From Nitrosopumilus sp. b3 (lineage in GTDB: Archaea; Thermoproteota; Nitrososphaeria; Nitrososphaerales; Nitrosopumilaceae), in assembly GCF_014078525.1 (NCBI RefSeq), contig NZ_MU078696.1, positions 115,873 through 179,872 of the forward strand: a stretch of DNA of 64,000 nucleotides. The letters are read 5' to 3'. Shown piece after piece: positions 8,743 to 17,312 of this stretch; position 1 is the stretch's first letter; every line of letters begins with the position of its first letter. The notes beneath the pieces are model-generated. The model did no database searches. It was not told the origin of the DNA and saw nothing but the letters and a program-made list of their open reading frames with translations. Both the position numbers and the translations under genes were made by a program.

Positions 8743-8787
8743 TTAAGTTATCTTTTCTAGTATATAGAGCTGATCTATATAGATAAT

Positions 8788-8994
8788 CTACATACGCTCA
8801 GATATGTACCACAATACAATTCCTATTCCCAATATTGCATACCATTTTAGATTTTTTTTATTCATGAAAATATTCGCAGAACCCAAACCTTCATCTTTGT
8901 AGGTAGTTAAACGAATTTTTCTCATCTCAAAAGCCTGACCAACTAATCCCACTACTAGCAGAACAATTGCTACAAAACCTAGAATCCAATTCAT
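8788..8994 (-). CDS. Small two-helix membrane protein
   Basis: 68 residues: a membrane helix at about 4-22, a charged loop (EMRKIRLTTYKDEGLG), and a second helix at about 49-65. No known domain. Monocistronic, with its own TATA-rich upstream region. Function unknown. Confidence 0.6.
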   Translation of the reverse strand: MNWILGFVAIVLLVVGLVGQAFEMRKIRLTTYKDEGLGSANIFMNKKNLKWYAILGIGIVLWYISERM

Positions 8995-9061
8995 AAATTA
9001 ACTAGTATTTTATCCGATATTTAGTTTCCACATTCAGTAAAAATACAAAAAAAGATAATTC

Positions 9062-9067
9062 TTTAAA
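9062..9067 (+). promoter_or_regulatory. TATA box of the branched-chain aminotransferase gene
   Basis: TTTAAA centred 27 nt before the ATG at 9092. This is the spacing expected for a leaderless archaeal transcript and decides the start in favour of the ATG over the in-frame GTG at 9074. Confidence 0.65.
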
Positions 9068-9091
9068 TTAGCTGTGTTTTTTTCGACTCCT

Positions 9092-10006
9092 ATGAAAGAA
9101 GTTGGTAAAATTTGGATGAATGGGAAATTAGTACCATTCAAAGATGCCAAAGTTCACGTACTAACCCACGCATTACACTATTCTACATCCATCTTTGAGG
9201 GAATTCGATGTTATGATACTCCTAGTGGATCTGCAATATTTCGATTACCAGAACACCTTGACAGATTCTTCAAATCTGCAAAATTATATTCAATGAAAAT
9301 GCAATTTACAAAAAAAGAAATTTCAGATGCAATAATTAAAACTGTCAAAGCAAGTGGACTTAAAGAATCATACATTCGACCACTTGCATATTATGGATAT
9401 GGAACAATGGGATTAACTCCTACTGAGAATAAGGTAGATGTCTCTATCGCATGTTGGGAATGGAAGATGGGTGAATCAAAAGCTGGTAAATTCTCAGGAG
9501 CAAAATGCAAAATGTCAAGCTGGATGAAAATTGATTCAAGATCCCAACCAATGCAAGCAAAAGCTGCATCAAACTATGCAAATGCTGCACTTGCTAGAAT
9601 GGAAGCATTGGAAAATGGTTACGATGAAGCAATAATGTTGAATTCACATGGTAAAGTTGCAGAAGGAAGTGCTGAAAACATATTCGTTGTAAAGGACGAT
9701 ATTATTCAAACTCCTCCTCTTTCAGCAGGTGGATTAGAGGGAATTACTAGAGATAGTATTATTCAAATTATTGAAGAGAATAGTGGATTTGTAATTGAAC
9801 GAGATCTTGAAAGAGATGATCTTTATTCAGCTGATGAAATTTTTATGACTGGTACTGCTGCTGAAGTAAAATCCGTTACTCAGGTAGATAAAGTGAAGAT
9901 TGGAAATGGTAAGATGGGCAATATCACAAAAGCACTTCAAAAATCCTTTTCTGATGTGGTAATGGGAAAAGATGAAAGATTCTTGCCATGGTTGACATTT
10001 ATTTAA
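9092..10006 (+). CDS. ilvE: Branched-chain amino acid aminotransferase
   Basis: 304 residues from the ATG. A fold-type IV PLP enzyme that transaminates Val, Leu and Ile with 2-oxoglutarate/glutamate. The N-terminal LTHALHYSTSIFEGIR and the PLP Lys157 (QPMQAKAASNY) match the family. Later motifs EGSAENIFVV and LEGITRDSI bind the cofactor phosphate. Length is normal. Probably monocistronic. Confidence 0.92.
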   Translation: MKEVGKIWMNGKLVPFKDAKVHVLTHALHYSTSIFEGIRCYDTPSGSAIFRLPEHLDRFFKSAKLYSMKMQFTKKEISDAIIKTVKASGLKESYIRPLAYYGYGTMGLTPTENKVDVSIACWEWKMGESKAGKFSGAKCKMSSWMKIDSRSQPMQAKAASNYANAALARMEALENGYDEAIMLNSHGKVAEGSAENIFVVKDDIIQTPPLSAGGLEGITRDSIIQIIEENSGFVIERDLERDDLYSADEIFMTGTAAEVKSVTQVDKVKIGNGKMGNITKALQKSFSDVVMGKDERFLPWLTFI

Positions 10007-10046
10007 TTTTCACGACATTTTTTACCTACAAAATTGATTAAAAATT

Positions 10047-10208
10047 ATGGATTCGTGTGCACCTGGAGAAACTCATGACATTTGTTGGTTTTGTAGAAAA
10101 GGACGTCATGAAGACTGCATGAAAGAAATCCCAACACAAGGAAAGTCAGATGGACCACATGATTGCACTTTTGATACAAAACTAATTCCTTGTAAATGTA
10201 AGCATTGA
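10047..10208 (+). CDS. Cysteine-rich microprotein (53 aa)
   Basis: An ATG-started ORF of 53 residues with seven Cys and several His (CWFCRKGRHEDC near the start; PCKCKH at the end). The spacing suggests a zinc site. It fits cleanly between ilvE and the methyltransferase gene on the same strand. No known family recognised. Similar in style to the other small Cys-rich ORFs in this window. Confidence 0.55.
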   Translation: MDSCAPGETHDICWFCRKGRHEDCMKEIPTQGKSDGPHDCTFDTKLIPCKCKH

Positions 10209-10234
10209 ATAATTAATATCAAATACGGCTTTGT

Positions 10235-10801
10235 ATGAATAATTCTATGAGATACAACAAGGAATTTTGGGACAAATATGCAAATGACAATGAAGCAAGA
10301 TACAATGAAGAATTTGCAAAATTTACTAGAGATTTGGCTACATCCTTGCATTGCACAAGCATCTTGGAGATAGGTTGTGGTACTGGAATTGACTTGAGAT
10401 TATTTTCAAATGACTTTCAAATTTATGGAGTTGATCTTAATGAAAATGCACTAGAGATTGCAAAAGAAAAGATACCTTTTGCAAATTTTAAGAAATCAAA
10501 TATCACTGATTTACCCTTTGAGGATTCTTCAGTTGATTTTATTTTTACACACCAATTATTGAATTATTTAGATGATGATACACTTGATAAAGGAATTGCC
10601 GAAATGTATCGAGTTACTAGAAAATATATTATGAATTGTGAAAAATTTGAAGAAACAGAAAAACAGATAGATGAAAATCATAAATTTCGAAATGTCTACA
10701 AAAGATGGTTAAACTACAATGTGCGTATTGTAAGCAATGTGGATATGCATGAAGACATTGATCCTAATAAATCTAGATTTACCTTGCTAAAAAAACTATA
10801 A
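10235..10801 (+). CDS. Class I SAM-dependent methyltransferase
   Basis: 188 residues. Motif I ILEIGCGTGIDLR binds SAM, the acidic GVDLNENAL follows, and DLPFEDSSVDFIFTHQLLNYL is the motif IV region. The C-terminal part is short and charged. Substrate unknown; the motif pattern recalls methylases of sugar biosynthesis clusters, but no such cluster is here. Its 3' end overlaps the convergent kinase gene by 6 bp. Confidence 0.75.
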   Translation: MNNSMRYNKEFWDKYANDNEARYNEEFAKFTRDLATSLHCTSILEIGCGTGIDLRLFSNDFQIYGVDLNENALEIAKEKIPFANFKKSNITDLPFEDSSVDFIFTHQLLNYLDDDTLDKGIAEMYRVTRKYIMNCEKFEETEKQIDENHKFRNVYKRWLNYNVRIVSNVDMHEDIDPNKSRFTLLKKL

Positions 10802-12703
10802 ACTTTTTTCAATTTTAGAAATTTCTTTTAATTCTTTTGGAATCAAAATAGTAAATGTTGTAGGATTGTTTTTCACAGAAATTTTACCTAGATGTTGTTC
10901 TATTATGTTCTTACAACTGGCCAATCCCAACCCAGTTCCTTTTTGTTTTGTAGTAAAAAGTGGTTCAAATACTTTGTCAATATTTTCATCTGATATTCCT
11001 TCTCCAGAATCAATGAATTCAACTACTACAAACTCATTATTCTCAAATGATTTTATCTCGATATCGCCACCATTTGGAATTTCTTGAATTGCATTTACAA
11101 TAAGATTGATAATAACAGCTTCAAGCTTTACTGGATCGCACTTTATTTGCAAATTATTTTCAATAAATTTCAATTTTACATTTTTTGGCACATTAATTTT
11201 TTTTATACAATTTTGAATCAGTTCTGATAAAGATACTGACATTAATTTTAATGGAGAATTTCTTACATAACCCAAGACATCATCTACCTGATGAGAAATT
11301 CTATCGATGCTTTTCTTAATCAAATCTAATCGTTCTTTTACTTTGACATCAGAAATTTTTGTATCTCTATTACTCTGATTTATCAAATCTACAGACATTT
11401 TCATTACTGACAATGGATTTCTCATGTCATGTGCTAGACGACCAGATAATTCACCTATTGCAGATAGGCGTTCAGATTTTAATAATTCCTGAGTTTTTGC
11501 CTCTACAAGATGTTCTAGATTATTTTTTTGCTTTTCAAGTTCTTCAGTTCTAATTTCAACTAATCTTGTTAAGTTCTTATTTATGATTATAACAATCATT
11601 ACAAAAACTCCAAGTATTGCAAGAACTCCGAAAATTAAATTTTGAGAAGAAATTCCTTCATTTGATTGAATGAAAATTGCATTTACTAGTGAAATGACAC
11701 TAACCAAACATACAATAGATAAAGTCAATGGAATTCCAAACTGTTTGATAGTTTCAAATTGTATATTTTCAGTAAAAAACATCGCTTGTTTTTCGATTCC
11801 TGGTAATTTTGCAATTTTCAATCTAATATGTAGTGCAAAAATTAGCAGGATGAAACTATATACAAACATCAAATCAACTGGGTGTCCATCATAATACGAA
11901 TCATCAAGCTCAGCAAAAAGGAAGAATGTATCTGAAATATTGTAAACTATCAATCCGAATAAGATAAGCATCCATGAAAAGTTTGCACCTTTTTTGGCTA
12001 GAAATAATATGCCGATTATTGCTGGAACTAATTTGATTGAAGCCAATATTGTATATGTTAGTGCAATTGATATTGCAAATGCATCTTCACCTACAATGTC
12101 ATTGTATGATGCTAGAATGGATGGAATCAACAAAGCAAATGATAATGCCATTGCAAACAACCAAGCATTTCTAGAAACTGTTTTGATTATTGGTTTTATT
12201 GAAATAAATAAAAATGCAATCATAAATGGATATGATGCAAGATAAAAAATATCAGCTTCTGACGGAAATGGTTCACCTTCCCAAATATGATCATAAGCTT
12301 GCCAAATTTGTTCAGCTATAAACCACGCTGCAGTAGCTAATGCAAAGAAAAAAAATGCTTTAGCTTGAAAGTGTTTTTGTCTAAATAATTTTATTGCAAG
12401 GATACTGGAATAAACTGTAAGTAATCCTGGAAGAATTGAATATGTTGGAATTGAAATCCAACTAAATTGTTCATCATTAAGAAATGGTCTTAACTGATAG
12501 ATGGCACTAATTGCTACTAAAACTAAAATTAAAAAAATTAGAATTTGTTTATAATGAATGCTTGATTTTGATAAAACATCACTGCTCAACGATTTGACCT
12601 CTTCGAAACACATTTTTTCAGAATGTATAAAGATGTATTTTTTACAAAATTCAATTTTAGCCTCATTTTCAAATGATGTTATTGTCTGTACTAATTGTAA
12701 CAA
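10796..12703 (-). CDS. Membrane-bound sensor histidine kinase
   Basis: 635 residues. Residues about 52-375 hold a block of some ten membrane helices with short loops, so the signal is probably sensed in or at the membrane. A coiled segment (380-415) leads to HisKA with phospho-His425 (LAHDMRNPLS), then a HATPase_c domain with N-box VNAIQEIP, G1 DSGEGIS and G2 GTGLGLAS. The longest frame starts at TTG 12703. Met31 (ATG at 12613) may be the real start, because the shared TATA region would place transcription inside the TTG form. Divergent from the receiver gene at 12743, its likely partner. Confidence 0.87.
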   Translation of the reverse strand: MLQLVQTITSFENEAKIEFCKKYIFIHSEKMCFEEVKSLSSDVLSKSSIHYKQILIFLILVLVAISAIYQLRPFLNDEQFSWISIPTYSILPGLLTVYSSILAIKLFRQKHFQAKAFFFFALATAAWFIAEQIWQAYDHIWEGEPFPSEADIFYLASYPFMIAFLFISIKPIIKTVSRNAWLFAMALSFALLIPSILASYNDIVGEDAFAISIALTYTILASIKLVPAIIGILFLAKKGANFSWMLILFGLIVYNISDTFFLFAELDDSYYDGHPVDLMFVYSFILLIFALHIRLKIAKLPGIEKQAMFFTENIQFETIKQFGIPLTLSIVCLVSVISLVNAIFIQSNEGISSQNLIFGVLAILGVFVMIVIIINKNLTRLVEIRTEELEKQKNNLEHLVEAKTQELLKSERLSAIGELSGRLAHDMRNPLSVMKMSVDLINQSNRDTKISDVKVKERLDLIKKSIDRISHQVDDVLGYVRNSPLKLMSVSLSELIQNCIKKINVPKNVKLKFIENNLQIKCDPVKLEAVIINLIVNAIQEIPNGGDIEIKSFENNEFVVVEFIDSGEGISDENIDKVFEPLFTTKQKGTGLGLASCKNIIEQHLGKISVKNNPTTFTILIPKELKEISKIEKSL

Positions 12704-12742
12704 ACGTAGTCTTTAATAGTAAAGTATGAGCATATGATATAC

Positions 12743-13120
12743 ATGAATAGTATTATTCTATTAGTTGAAGATGATAAGGACTTAATTTCTATCTATAAAG
12801 AAATTCTAGAATTGCATGGATTTGAACTTCAAACAGCAGTTAATGGAGAAGAGGCAGTTGAAAAATTCAAAAATGTCAATCCTTCTTTAGTAATTATGGA
12901 TGGTGATATGCCAGTTCTTGATGGATATGAAGCTTTTAAACAAATCAAAGAGATTGATAATAATGCCAAAGTTGTAATGGTAACTGGATATTCGCAATTT
13001 GACCCAAAAAATCAAGAAGCTGCAAAAGAAGGATTAATCAAAATAATCTCAAAACCCTTAGGTGTAGATGAATTAATTGCTCTTGCACAACAATACACTG
13101 AACCCAAAATAAAACAGTAA
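12743..13120 (+). CDS. Single-domain response regulator, divergent partner of the histidine kinase
   Basis: 125 residues from ATG 12743; an in-frame ATG lies three codons upstream. A receiver with VEDDKD pocket, phospho-Asp in VIMDGDMP, switch Thr in VMVTGY and Lys in ISKPL. No output domain. A TTTAATAG at 12714-12721 lies about 26 nt before 12743, supporting this start. It faces away from the kinase gene with about 40 bp between them, so they likely form a two-component pair. Confidence 0.85.
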   Translation: MNSIILLVEDDKDLISIYKEILELHGFELQTAVNGEEAVEKFKNVNPSLVIMDGDMPVLDGYEAFKQIKEIDNNAKVVMVTGYSQFDPKNQEAAKEGLIKIISKPLGVDELIALAQQYTEPKIKQ

Positions 13121-13148
13121 TTTTTTAAATTAAAACAACGAGAAATCA

Positions 13149-13201
13149 TTGGAAAACATATGAGTCTAGGAACGATTATCATAACATGAATTGTTTTCCA
13201 A
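13149..13201. repeat. Inverted repeat, 9-bp perfect stem with 35-nt loop
   Basis: TTGGAAAAC at 13149-13157 pairs with GTTTTCCAA at 13193-13201. It lies about 30 bp downstream of the receiver stop in a 185-bp gene-free stretch (13121-13305). It could be a terminator, an operator or part of a small RNA; nothing decides between these. Confidence 0.4.
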
Positions 13202-13305
13202 ACCTATCATTCTACTACGCAGAACAACGGATTCTCGTCAACATTATTACGTCAAAATAATATTTAACCTTGTTCAGGATTTTTCCCTGATGCTAACATC
13301 TAGAA

Positions 13306-13401
13306 TTATTTTCTAAAAAGTATCCAGATTCTAGAACCGACAAAAATCCCAACAGCTCCTATTATTAATGCAATCATTATGATTTGTCCTACATCTTCCA
13401 T
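13306..13401 (-). CDS. 31-residue single-pass membrane microprotein
   Basis: ATG-started ORF: MEDVGQ, then a hydrophobic helix (IIMIALIIGAVGIFVG), then a basic end RIWILFRK. Positive-inside charge predicts the C-terminus in the cytoplasm. A TATA-like TAGTTTAAG (13425-13433, minus strand) lies 28 nt before the ATG, right for a leaderless mRNA. Function unknown. Confidence 0.5.
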   Translation of the reverse strand: MEDVGQIIMIALIIGAVGIFVGSRIWILFRK

Positions 13402-13451
13402 AATTCTCTTAGTATCAAGCAGTTCTTAAACTATAATGAAATAAGTCTTAC

Positions 13452-13904
13452 ATGGAAAATATTGATGTAAGAGAGGCTTCAAGTAAGGATATCCCCATTA
13501 TTCTTGGATTGCTTTATGATCTTGGTCGTCCAAAACCACAAAAAGATTCTGATGTTGATTATTTTAGAAAACTAGTAAAAAATTACATTACTGATAATGA
13601 TAAAAAAATTCTTGTTGCGCTACATGATGATACTGAAATAATTGCAATGGTAAGTATTATTTTTCTATCAAGACTTAATCAAAATTCTTTGGAGTTATAC
13701 ATTCCCGAATTAATTGTTCGAGATAAATTTCAACATATGGGAGTTGGAAAAAAACTAATCAGTTATTGCATATCTATTGGAAAAGAGAAAAAATGTCATA
13801 GAATTAGGCTTGAATCTGGAAATAAACGAACTGAATCACACAAGTTTTATAAAAAATTAGGATTTGATCAATCTGGTCTTTCATTTACACTTGCTTTGAA
13901 TTAG
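13452..13904 (+). CDS. GNAT-family N-acetyltransferase
   Basis: 150 residues. The N-terminal VREASSKDIPIILGLLYDLGRP is typical GNAT. The acetyl-CoA loop region reads VRDKFQHMGVGKKLISYCI (Q/R-x-x-G-x-G/A type), and HKFYKKLGF closes the fold. Substrate unknown. Its 5' region is shared with the divergent microprotein gene at 13401. Confidence 0.82.
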   Translation: MENIDVREASSKDIPIILGLLYDLGRPKPQKDSDVDYFRKLVKNYITDNDKKILVALHDDTEIIAMVSIIFLSRLNQNSLELYIPELIVRDKFQHMGVGKKLISYCISIGKEKKCHRIRLESGNKRTESHKFYKKLGFDQSGLSFTLALN

Positions 13905-13935
13905 AACTATCGATAAGATAAGAGATTGGATTAGT

Positions 13936-14427
13936 TCATCCAATCTTACAACAACTTTTACTTTGAAGATCTCTTGTAATCCAAAAAATGGAGAAAATCA
14001 AAACTCCCACTGAAATGAATTTTAATTCTAATCCTTGCATTGGAAATAACGACAATCCACCAACTGCTCCCAAAATTACAGCAAGTGGAGCAGTACATGC
14101 AGGGCATCCTGGAGTAAATGCTGCAAAGGCACCTCCTAAGACAGCTGATGAATTACCTTTGATGGAATTCATCATCTTCATTCTTTTAATTTTAAAAGCC
14201 ATCAGTGCAAAATTGATTCCAGCTAAAGCTGAAATTATTACTGTTAATGTAATTGTTGTAATGATATAAGATGGCATCAATTCCATTGTAGTCTCCAAAT
14301 GAGATGCTAGCATTGACATTGTCAAAAAATAATAGATTATTCCCAATCCAAGACCACTAATTATTGCAATTGTAGCATATCTTCTTGTTGTAAGAACATT
14401 AGAAATTAACTGTAATTTACTTACCAA
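13936..14427 (-). CDS. Four-helix membrane protein with CPAC motif
   Basis: 163 residues with four predicted membrane helices (about 17-40, 50-75, 90-120, 128-150). A GCPACTAPL segment sits at the edge of helix 3 and the C-terminus ends KSCCKIG. The CxxC plus terminal CC suggest metal or thiol chemistry. No family assigned. Start is TTG at 14427. Convergent with the GNAT gene, 31 bp apart. Confidence 0.65.
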   Translation of the reverse strand: MVSKLQLISNVLTTRRYATIAIISGLGLGIIYYFLTMSMLASHLETTMELMPSYIITTITLTVIISALAGINFALMAFKIKRMKMMNSIKGNSSAVLGGAFAAFTPGCPACTAPLAVILGAVGGLSLFPMQGLELKFISVGVLIFSIFWITRDLQSKSCCKIG

Positions 14428-14505
14428 ACAGAATCATTTACAATTCATCATATTTTAACTATTTATCAACCAAAGATTCTTAGCCATAAAAGAATTAAAA
14501 CAGAT

Positions 14506-14757
14506 ATGGCTGATTTCACATTTGAAGAAAAAACTATTCTGGTTCAATATGCAATTAAAAAATTTGAAAATGAGGAAATGGTCCTTGAAAAATTAAAAAA
14601 TATCTTATCTGAAAAAGACATTCAAAGAAATATTGATACTCTTATTGGAACCCAAAAAGTAAGACGAATTGGTCCAGAAAATATTCAAAATAATGAGAGT
14701 CATACTGAACTCCCTGAACTTCCAGAAAACCTAAAGTCCATTATTGAAAATCTTTAA
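14506..14757 (+). CDS. Small soluble protein of unknown function
   Basis: 83 residues, charged and mainly helical (FTFEEKTILVQYAIKKFENEEM; NILSEKDIQRNIDTLIGTQKVRRIG) with a Pro-rich tail ending in another helix. No recognised domain; the middle could be a small winged-helix-like fold. A separate promoter region precedes it. Confidence 0.55.
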   Translation: MADFTFEEKTILVQYAIKKFENEEMVLEKLKNILSEKDIQRNIDTLIGTQKVRRIGPENIQNNESHTELPELPENLKSIIENL

Positions 14758-14795
14758 TCTAAAAATTCTTAAATCACTCTGATTCTAGATTTAAT

Positions 14796-15248
14796 ATGAA
14801 AAAGTTATTTTTATTTTCATGCATCGTGACTTTGACGATTATTTTGTCTTTTTCAGCTGATTCAGCTTTTGCTCATCCACATCACGGAAATGTTTTAATC
14901 AATAATCATGATCATGAACCATCTATAGAGATTATTCCAATTAATTCAATGATTGGACTTGAAAAATCAACCATTTTCTTCCATGTTCCTCCAGGAAATA
15001 CATTGCCATGGGGATTTGTTGAAGGAAAAGTCACAAATCATGTTGAAGTATATCCAGTGATTATCCAAATCTTCAAAAATAATGATGCAGTTCACTTTGC
15101 TCAAACTGATATTGGAGAAGATGGTGTTTATGAATACAAATTTAGAATATTAAATTCTGATAAAAATCACATTACCAAAATATTTGAAGGCGATTATTCA
15201 GTAAAGATTTTCAAAGTTGTATATCTAAATCAAGAAAATATAATTTAG
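14796..15248 (+). CDS. Secreted His-rich protein with predicted N-terminal His
   Basis: 150 residues. The signal peptide ends in SAFA, so cleavage would leave a mature chain starting HPHHGN, followed by more His (NNHDHE). The rest is beta-rich (GFVEGKVTNHVEVYPVIIQIFKN; IGEDGVYEYKFRI; FEGDYSVKIFKV), a pattern common in thaumarchaeal extracellular Ig-like domains. Metal binding by the His-rich end is likely but inferred. 3' end overlaps the convergent radical-SAM gene by 4 bp. Confidence 0.65.
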   Translation: MKKLFLFSCIVTLTIILSFSADSAFAHPHHGNVLINNHDHEPSIEIIPINSMIGLEKSTIFFHVPPGNTLPWGFVEGKVTNHVEVYPVIIQIFKNNDAVHFAQTDIGEDGVYEYKFRILNSDKNHITKIFEGDYSVKIFKVVYLNQENII

Positions 15249-16135
15249 AATCCTCTTAGACCTTGTGGACGCATTATTTCTGGATGCTGCTTCATCCATT
15301 CTACTTTTTCTATCATTTCTTGCTTGTCTTGAGGAAAAGTCCCCTTGATTGTATATGCATTTGAACCGTGATTTGCTCTAAAGACAATCTCTTCTTTTGT
15401 ATCAATCTGACTTAGTAAATCATGAAGTTCGTCTAATGATTCATCATCATTAATTTTGACAAATTCTCCATCATACTTGTCAATAAATTCCTGTTTAATC
15501 CCATTTTCTAAATACAGGGTAAGAGCACCTACATAATTTGGAGAACATGCACTTATCACTTCAGCAGTTCCTTTGATGTGCTCTTTAGAATATTTTTTTC
15601 CTCCTAATCCCAAAATCACCATGCATGACATGATGTACCCTGCTTCTTTTGCTTTGTTAACAGACTTGATGATTGTTTTTCCAGTTGCCCCTTTTGTAAC
15701 TTTTTTTAAAACAATATCTGAACCACTTTCTATACCCAAATAAAACATGTCTAAACCTGCTTCATTCATTTTCTTTAATTCTTCAGATGATTTTTTTAGA
15801 ATATTCATTGGCATTGCATAACATGAAATTCTTTCAAGATTTGCAAATTTTTCTTTAATGTATTTTACAATTTTTATCATATACTCAGAATCAAGATTTA
15901 ATGCATCACCATCTGCCAGAAAAACTCGCTTTGTATCTGGAAGATAATTTGCCATCGTATCAATTTCAGCTTTGACATCTTCCCATGGTCTTTCTGAATA
16001 TTCTTTTGATCTATACATATCACAAAATGAACATTCGTTAAAAGAACAGCCTAATGTTACCTGAAAAATTAATGATCTAGCTTCTGATGGTGGTCTGTAT
16101 AACGGTGCATCATAATTTAACATCATATCTTTCAA
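15245..16135 (-). CDS. Radical SAM protein with CX4CX2C cluster motif
   Basis: 296 residues. Cys30-x4-Cys35-x2-Cys38 (GCSFNECSFCDMY) would bind the 4Fe-4S cluster. The spacing differs from the usual CX3CX2C, but the surrounding CSFNECSFCDMYRSKEY is a family signature. The barrel follows with FLADGDAL, YLGIESGSD and MVILGLGGK. Reaction unknown; related to the Elp3/MiaB-like B12-independent group. Monocistronic. Confidence 0.82.
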   Translation of the reverse strand: MKDMMLNYDAPLYRPPSEARSLIFQVTLGCSFNECSFCDMYRSKEYSERPWEDVKAEIDTMANYLPDTKRVFLADGDALNLDSEYMIKIVKYIKEKFANLERISCYAMPMNILKKSSEELKKMNEAGLDMFYLGIESGSDIVLKKVTKGATGKTIIKSVNKAKEAGYIMSCMVILGLGGKKYSKEHIKGTAEVISACSPNYVGALTLYLENGIKQEFIDKYDGEFVKINDDESLDELHDLLSQIDTKEEIVFRANHGSNAYTIKGTFPQDKQEMIEKVEWMKQHPEIMRPQGLRGF

Positions 16136-16225
16136 AGAAAATTATCTTTTTCTGTTTTTATACTTTCCATTTTATTTCAATCCCAAAATACCTTTTAGTA
16201 GTAATTCAAAAGAATTTCATAACTT

Positions 16226-16528
16226 ATGGCAAATGATCCCGATGCAAAAAGATTACTTTGGTTTGTTTTTGCAGGTTCGCGTGGAGGATTAAATAGATTA
16301 AAAATAATTTCAAAACTAAAAGAAAAACCATTCAATACTAATCAGTTAGCTAAAGAGATGAATTTAGATTACAAAGCCATTCAACATCACATTAGGGTTC
16401 TTGAAAAAAATAACATGGTTACAAAAATTGGGGAAAAATATGGTGTTGCATACTTTATCTCTAACTTTCTTGAAGTAAATATGGAGACATTTGAAGAAAT
16501 TGAAGCAGAATTGGACAAAAGTAAATAA
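16226..16528 (+). CDS. ArsR-like winged-helix regulator
   Basis: 100 residues with one winged HTH: RLKIISKLKEKPFNTNQLAKEMNLDY, recognition helix YKAIQHHIRVLEKNNMV, wing KIGEKYGVAYF. No sensor domain. First gene of a run of four same-strand genes (two membrane proteins and an RNase H-like protein), so it may regulate or sense through its membrane neighbours; that is inference. Confidence 0.8.
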   Translation: MANDPDAKRLLWFVFAGSRGGLNRLKIISKLKEKPFNTNQLAKEMNLDYKAIQHHIRVLEKNNMVTKIGEKYGVAYFISNFLEVNMETFEEIEAELDKSK

Positions 16529-16553
16529 AAGCTCAATAGGTGTTTTTGACTAA

Positions 16554-16838
16554 ATGGAAACTACCTCTCTTATCTTATCTATTGTTTCAATTGCAAATAT
16601 GGGAATATTGGGTATTTTAATTGCAATATTTGGTAACATGTACACTAAGACACGTGCGCAGCTTCCATTAGGAATGATTGTTGTTGCAGGTATGTTATTT
16701 TTACATAATGTAATTGGCTCTCTTGCATATTTCTCAATGGAAGAAATTTTCTCTCATGAAATTTTTCCATACATGTTAGGGGTAGGAATTGCAGAGCTAG
16801 CAGGATTGTTAATCTTCCTTAAGATTACTTTAGATTGA
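16554..16838 (+). CDS. Three-helix membrane protein next to the HTH regulator
   Basis: 94 residues, three predicted membrane helices (about 6-26, 39-57, 71-91) with short polar ends (YTKTRAQ; SMEEIFSHE). It starts 25 bp after the HTH stop. Similar small membrane proteins often neighbour archaeal ArsR-type genes, suggesting a membrane-coupled sensor pair. No catalytic motif. Confidence 0.6.
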   Translation: METTSLILSIVSIANMGILGILIAIFGNMYTKTRAQLPLGMIVVAGMLFLHNVIGSLAYFSMEEIFSHEIFPYMLGVGIAELAGLLIFLKITLD

Positions 16839-16868
16839 GTTTAATTGTAACAAACAGAATCAAAAAAT

Positions 16869-17312
16869 GTGTTACAAGAGTACCTAAAGCTTAACAAAAA
16901 TATTCTAATTGCATTTGCAGCTTCCATCATCATTTCTGCATTGATTGCACAAATTTTGTCTGACCAAGCAGATGTTCTAAATACAACATATACTACTATT
17001 ACCGATTATGTAATTTATTTTTCAGTTTTTAGTGGATTATTTTATTTTGATAATAGAAAAAAATACCAGTTAAGTTCTGGGGGGACTGATACTGCAAAAC
17101 TAAAGGCAGATCTCAAAAAATTAGTTACATCGCTTGGAATTGCAGAAATTGTTTATACAATTGTTAGATGGGGTTTCCAATTTTATTTTTTGACAATTAA
17201 CTATGATCCTTATCTGGCATCAATTGCATCGCAAGGAATATCAACAATAATTTACATGATAGTAGTTAATCTTAGTGTGAAGATAACGAGGTTGTACAAA
17301 GATGGAAATTAA
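16869..17312 (+). CDS. Four-helix membrane protein, unknown function
   Basis: 147 residues with four predicted helices (about 13-30, 43-60, 90-110, 120-138) and a charged cytoplasmic loop (FDNRKKYQLSSGGTDTAKLKADLKK). The start is GTG at 16869. Its end overlaps the RNase H-like gene by 11 bp, so the two are translationally linked. Confidence 0.6.
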   Translation: MLQEYLKLNKNILIAFAASIIISALIAQILSDQADVLNTTYTTITDYVIYFSVFSGLFYFDNRKKYQLSSGGTDTAKLKADLKKLVTSLGIAEIVYTIVRWGFQFYFLTINYDPYLASIASQGISTIIYMIVVNLSVKITRLYKDGN

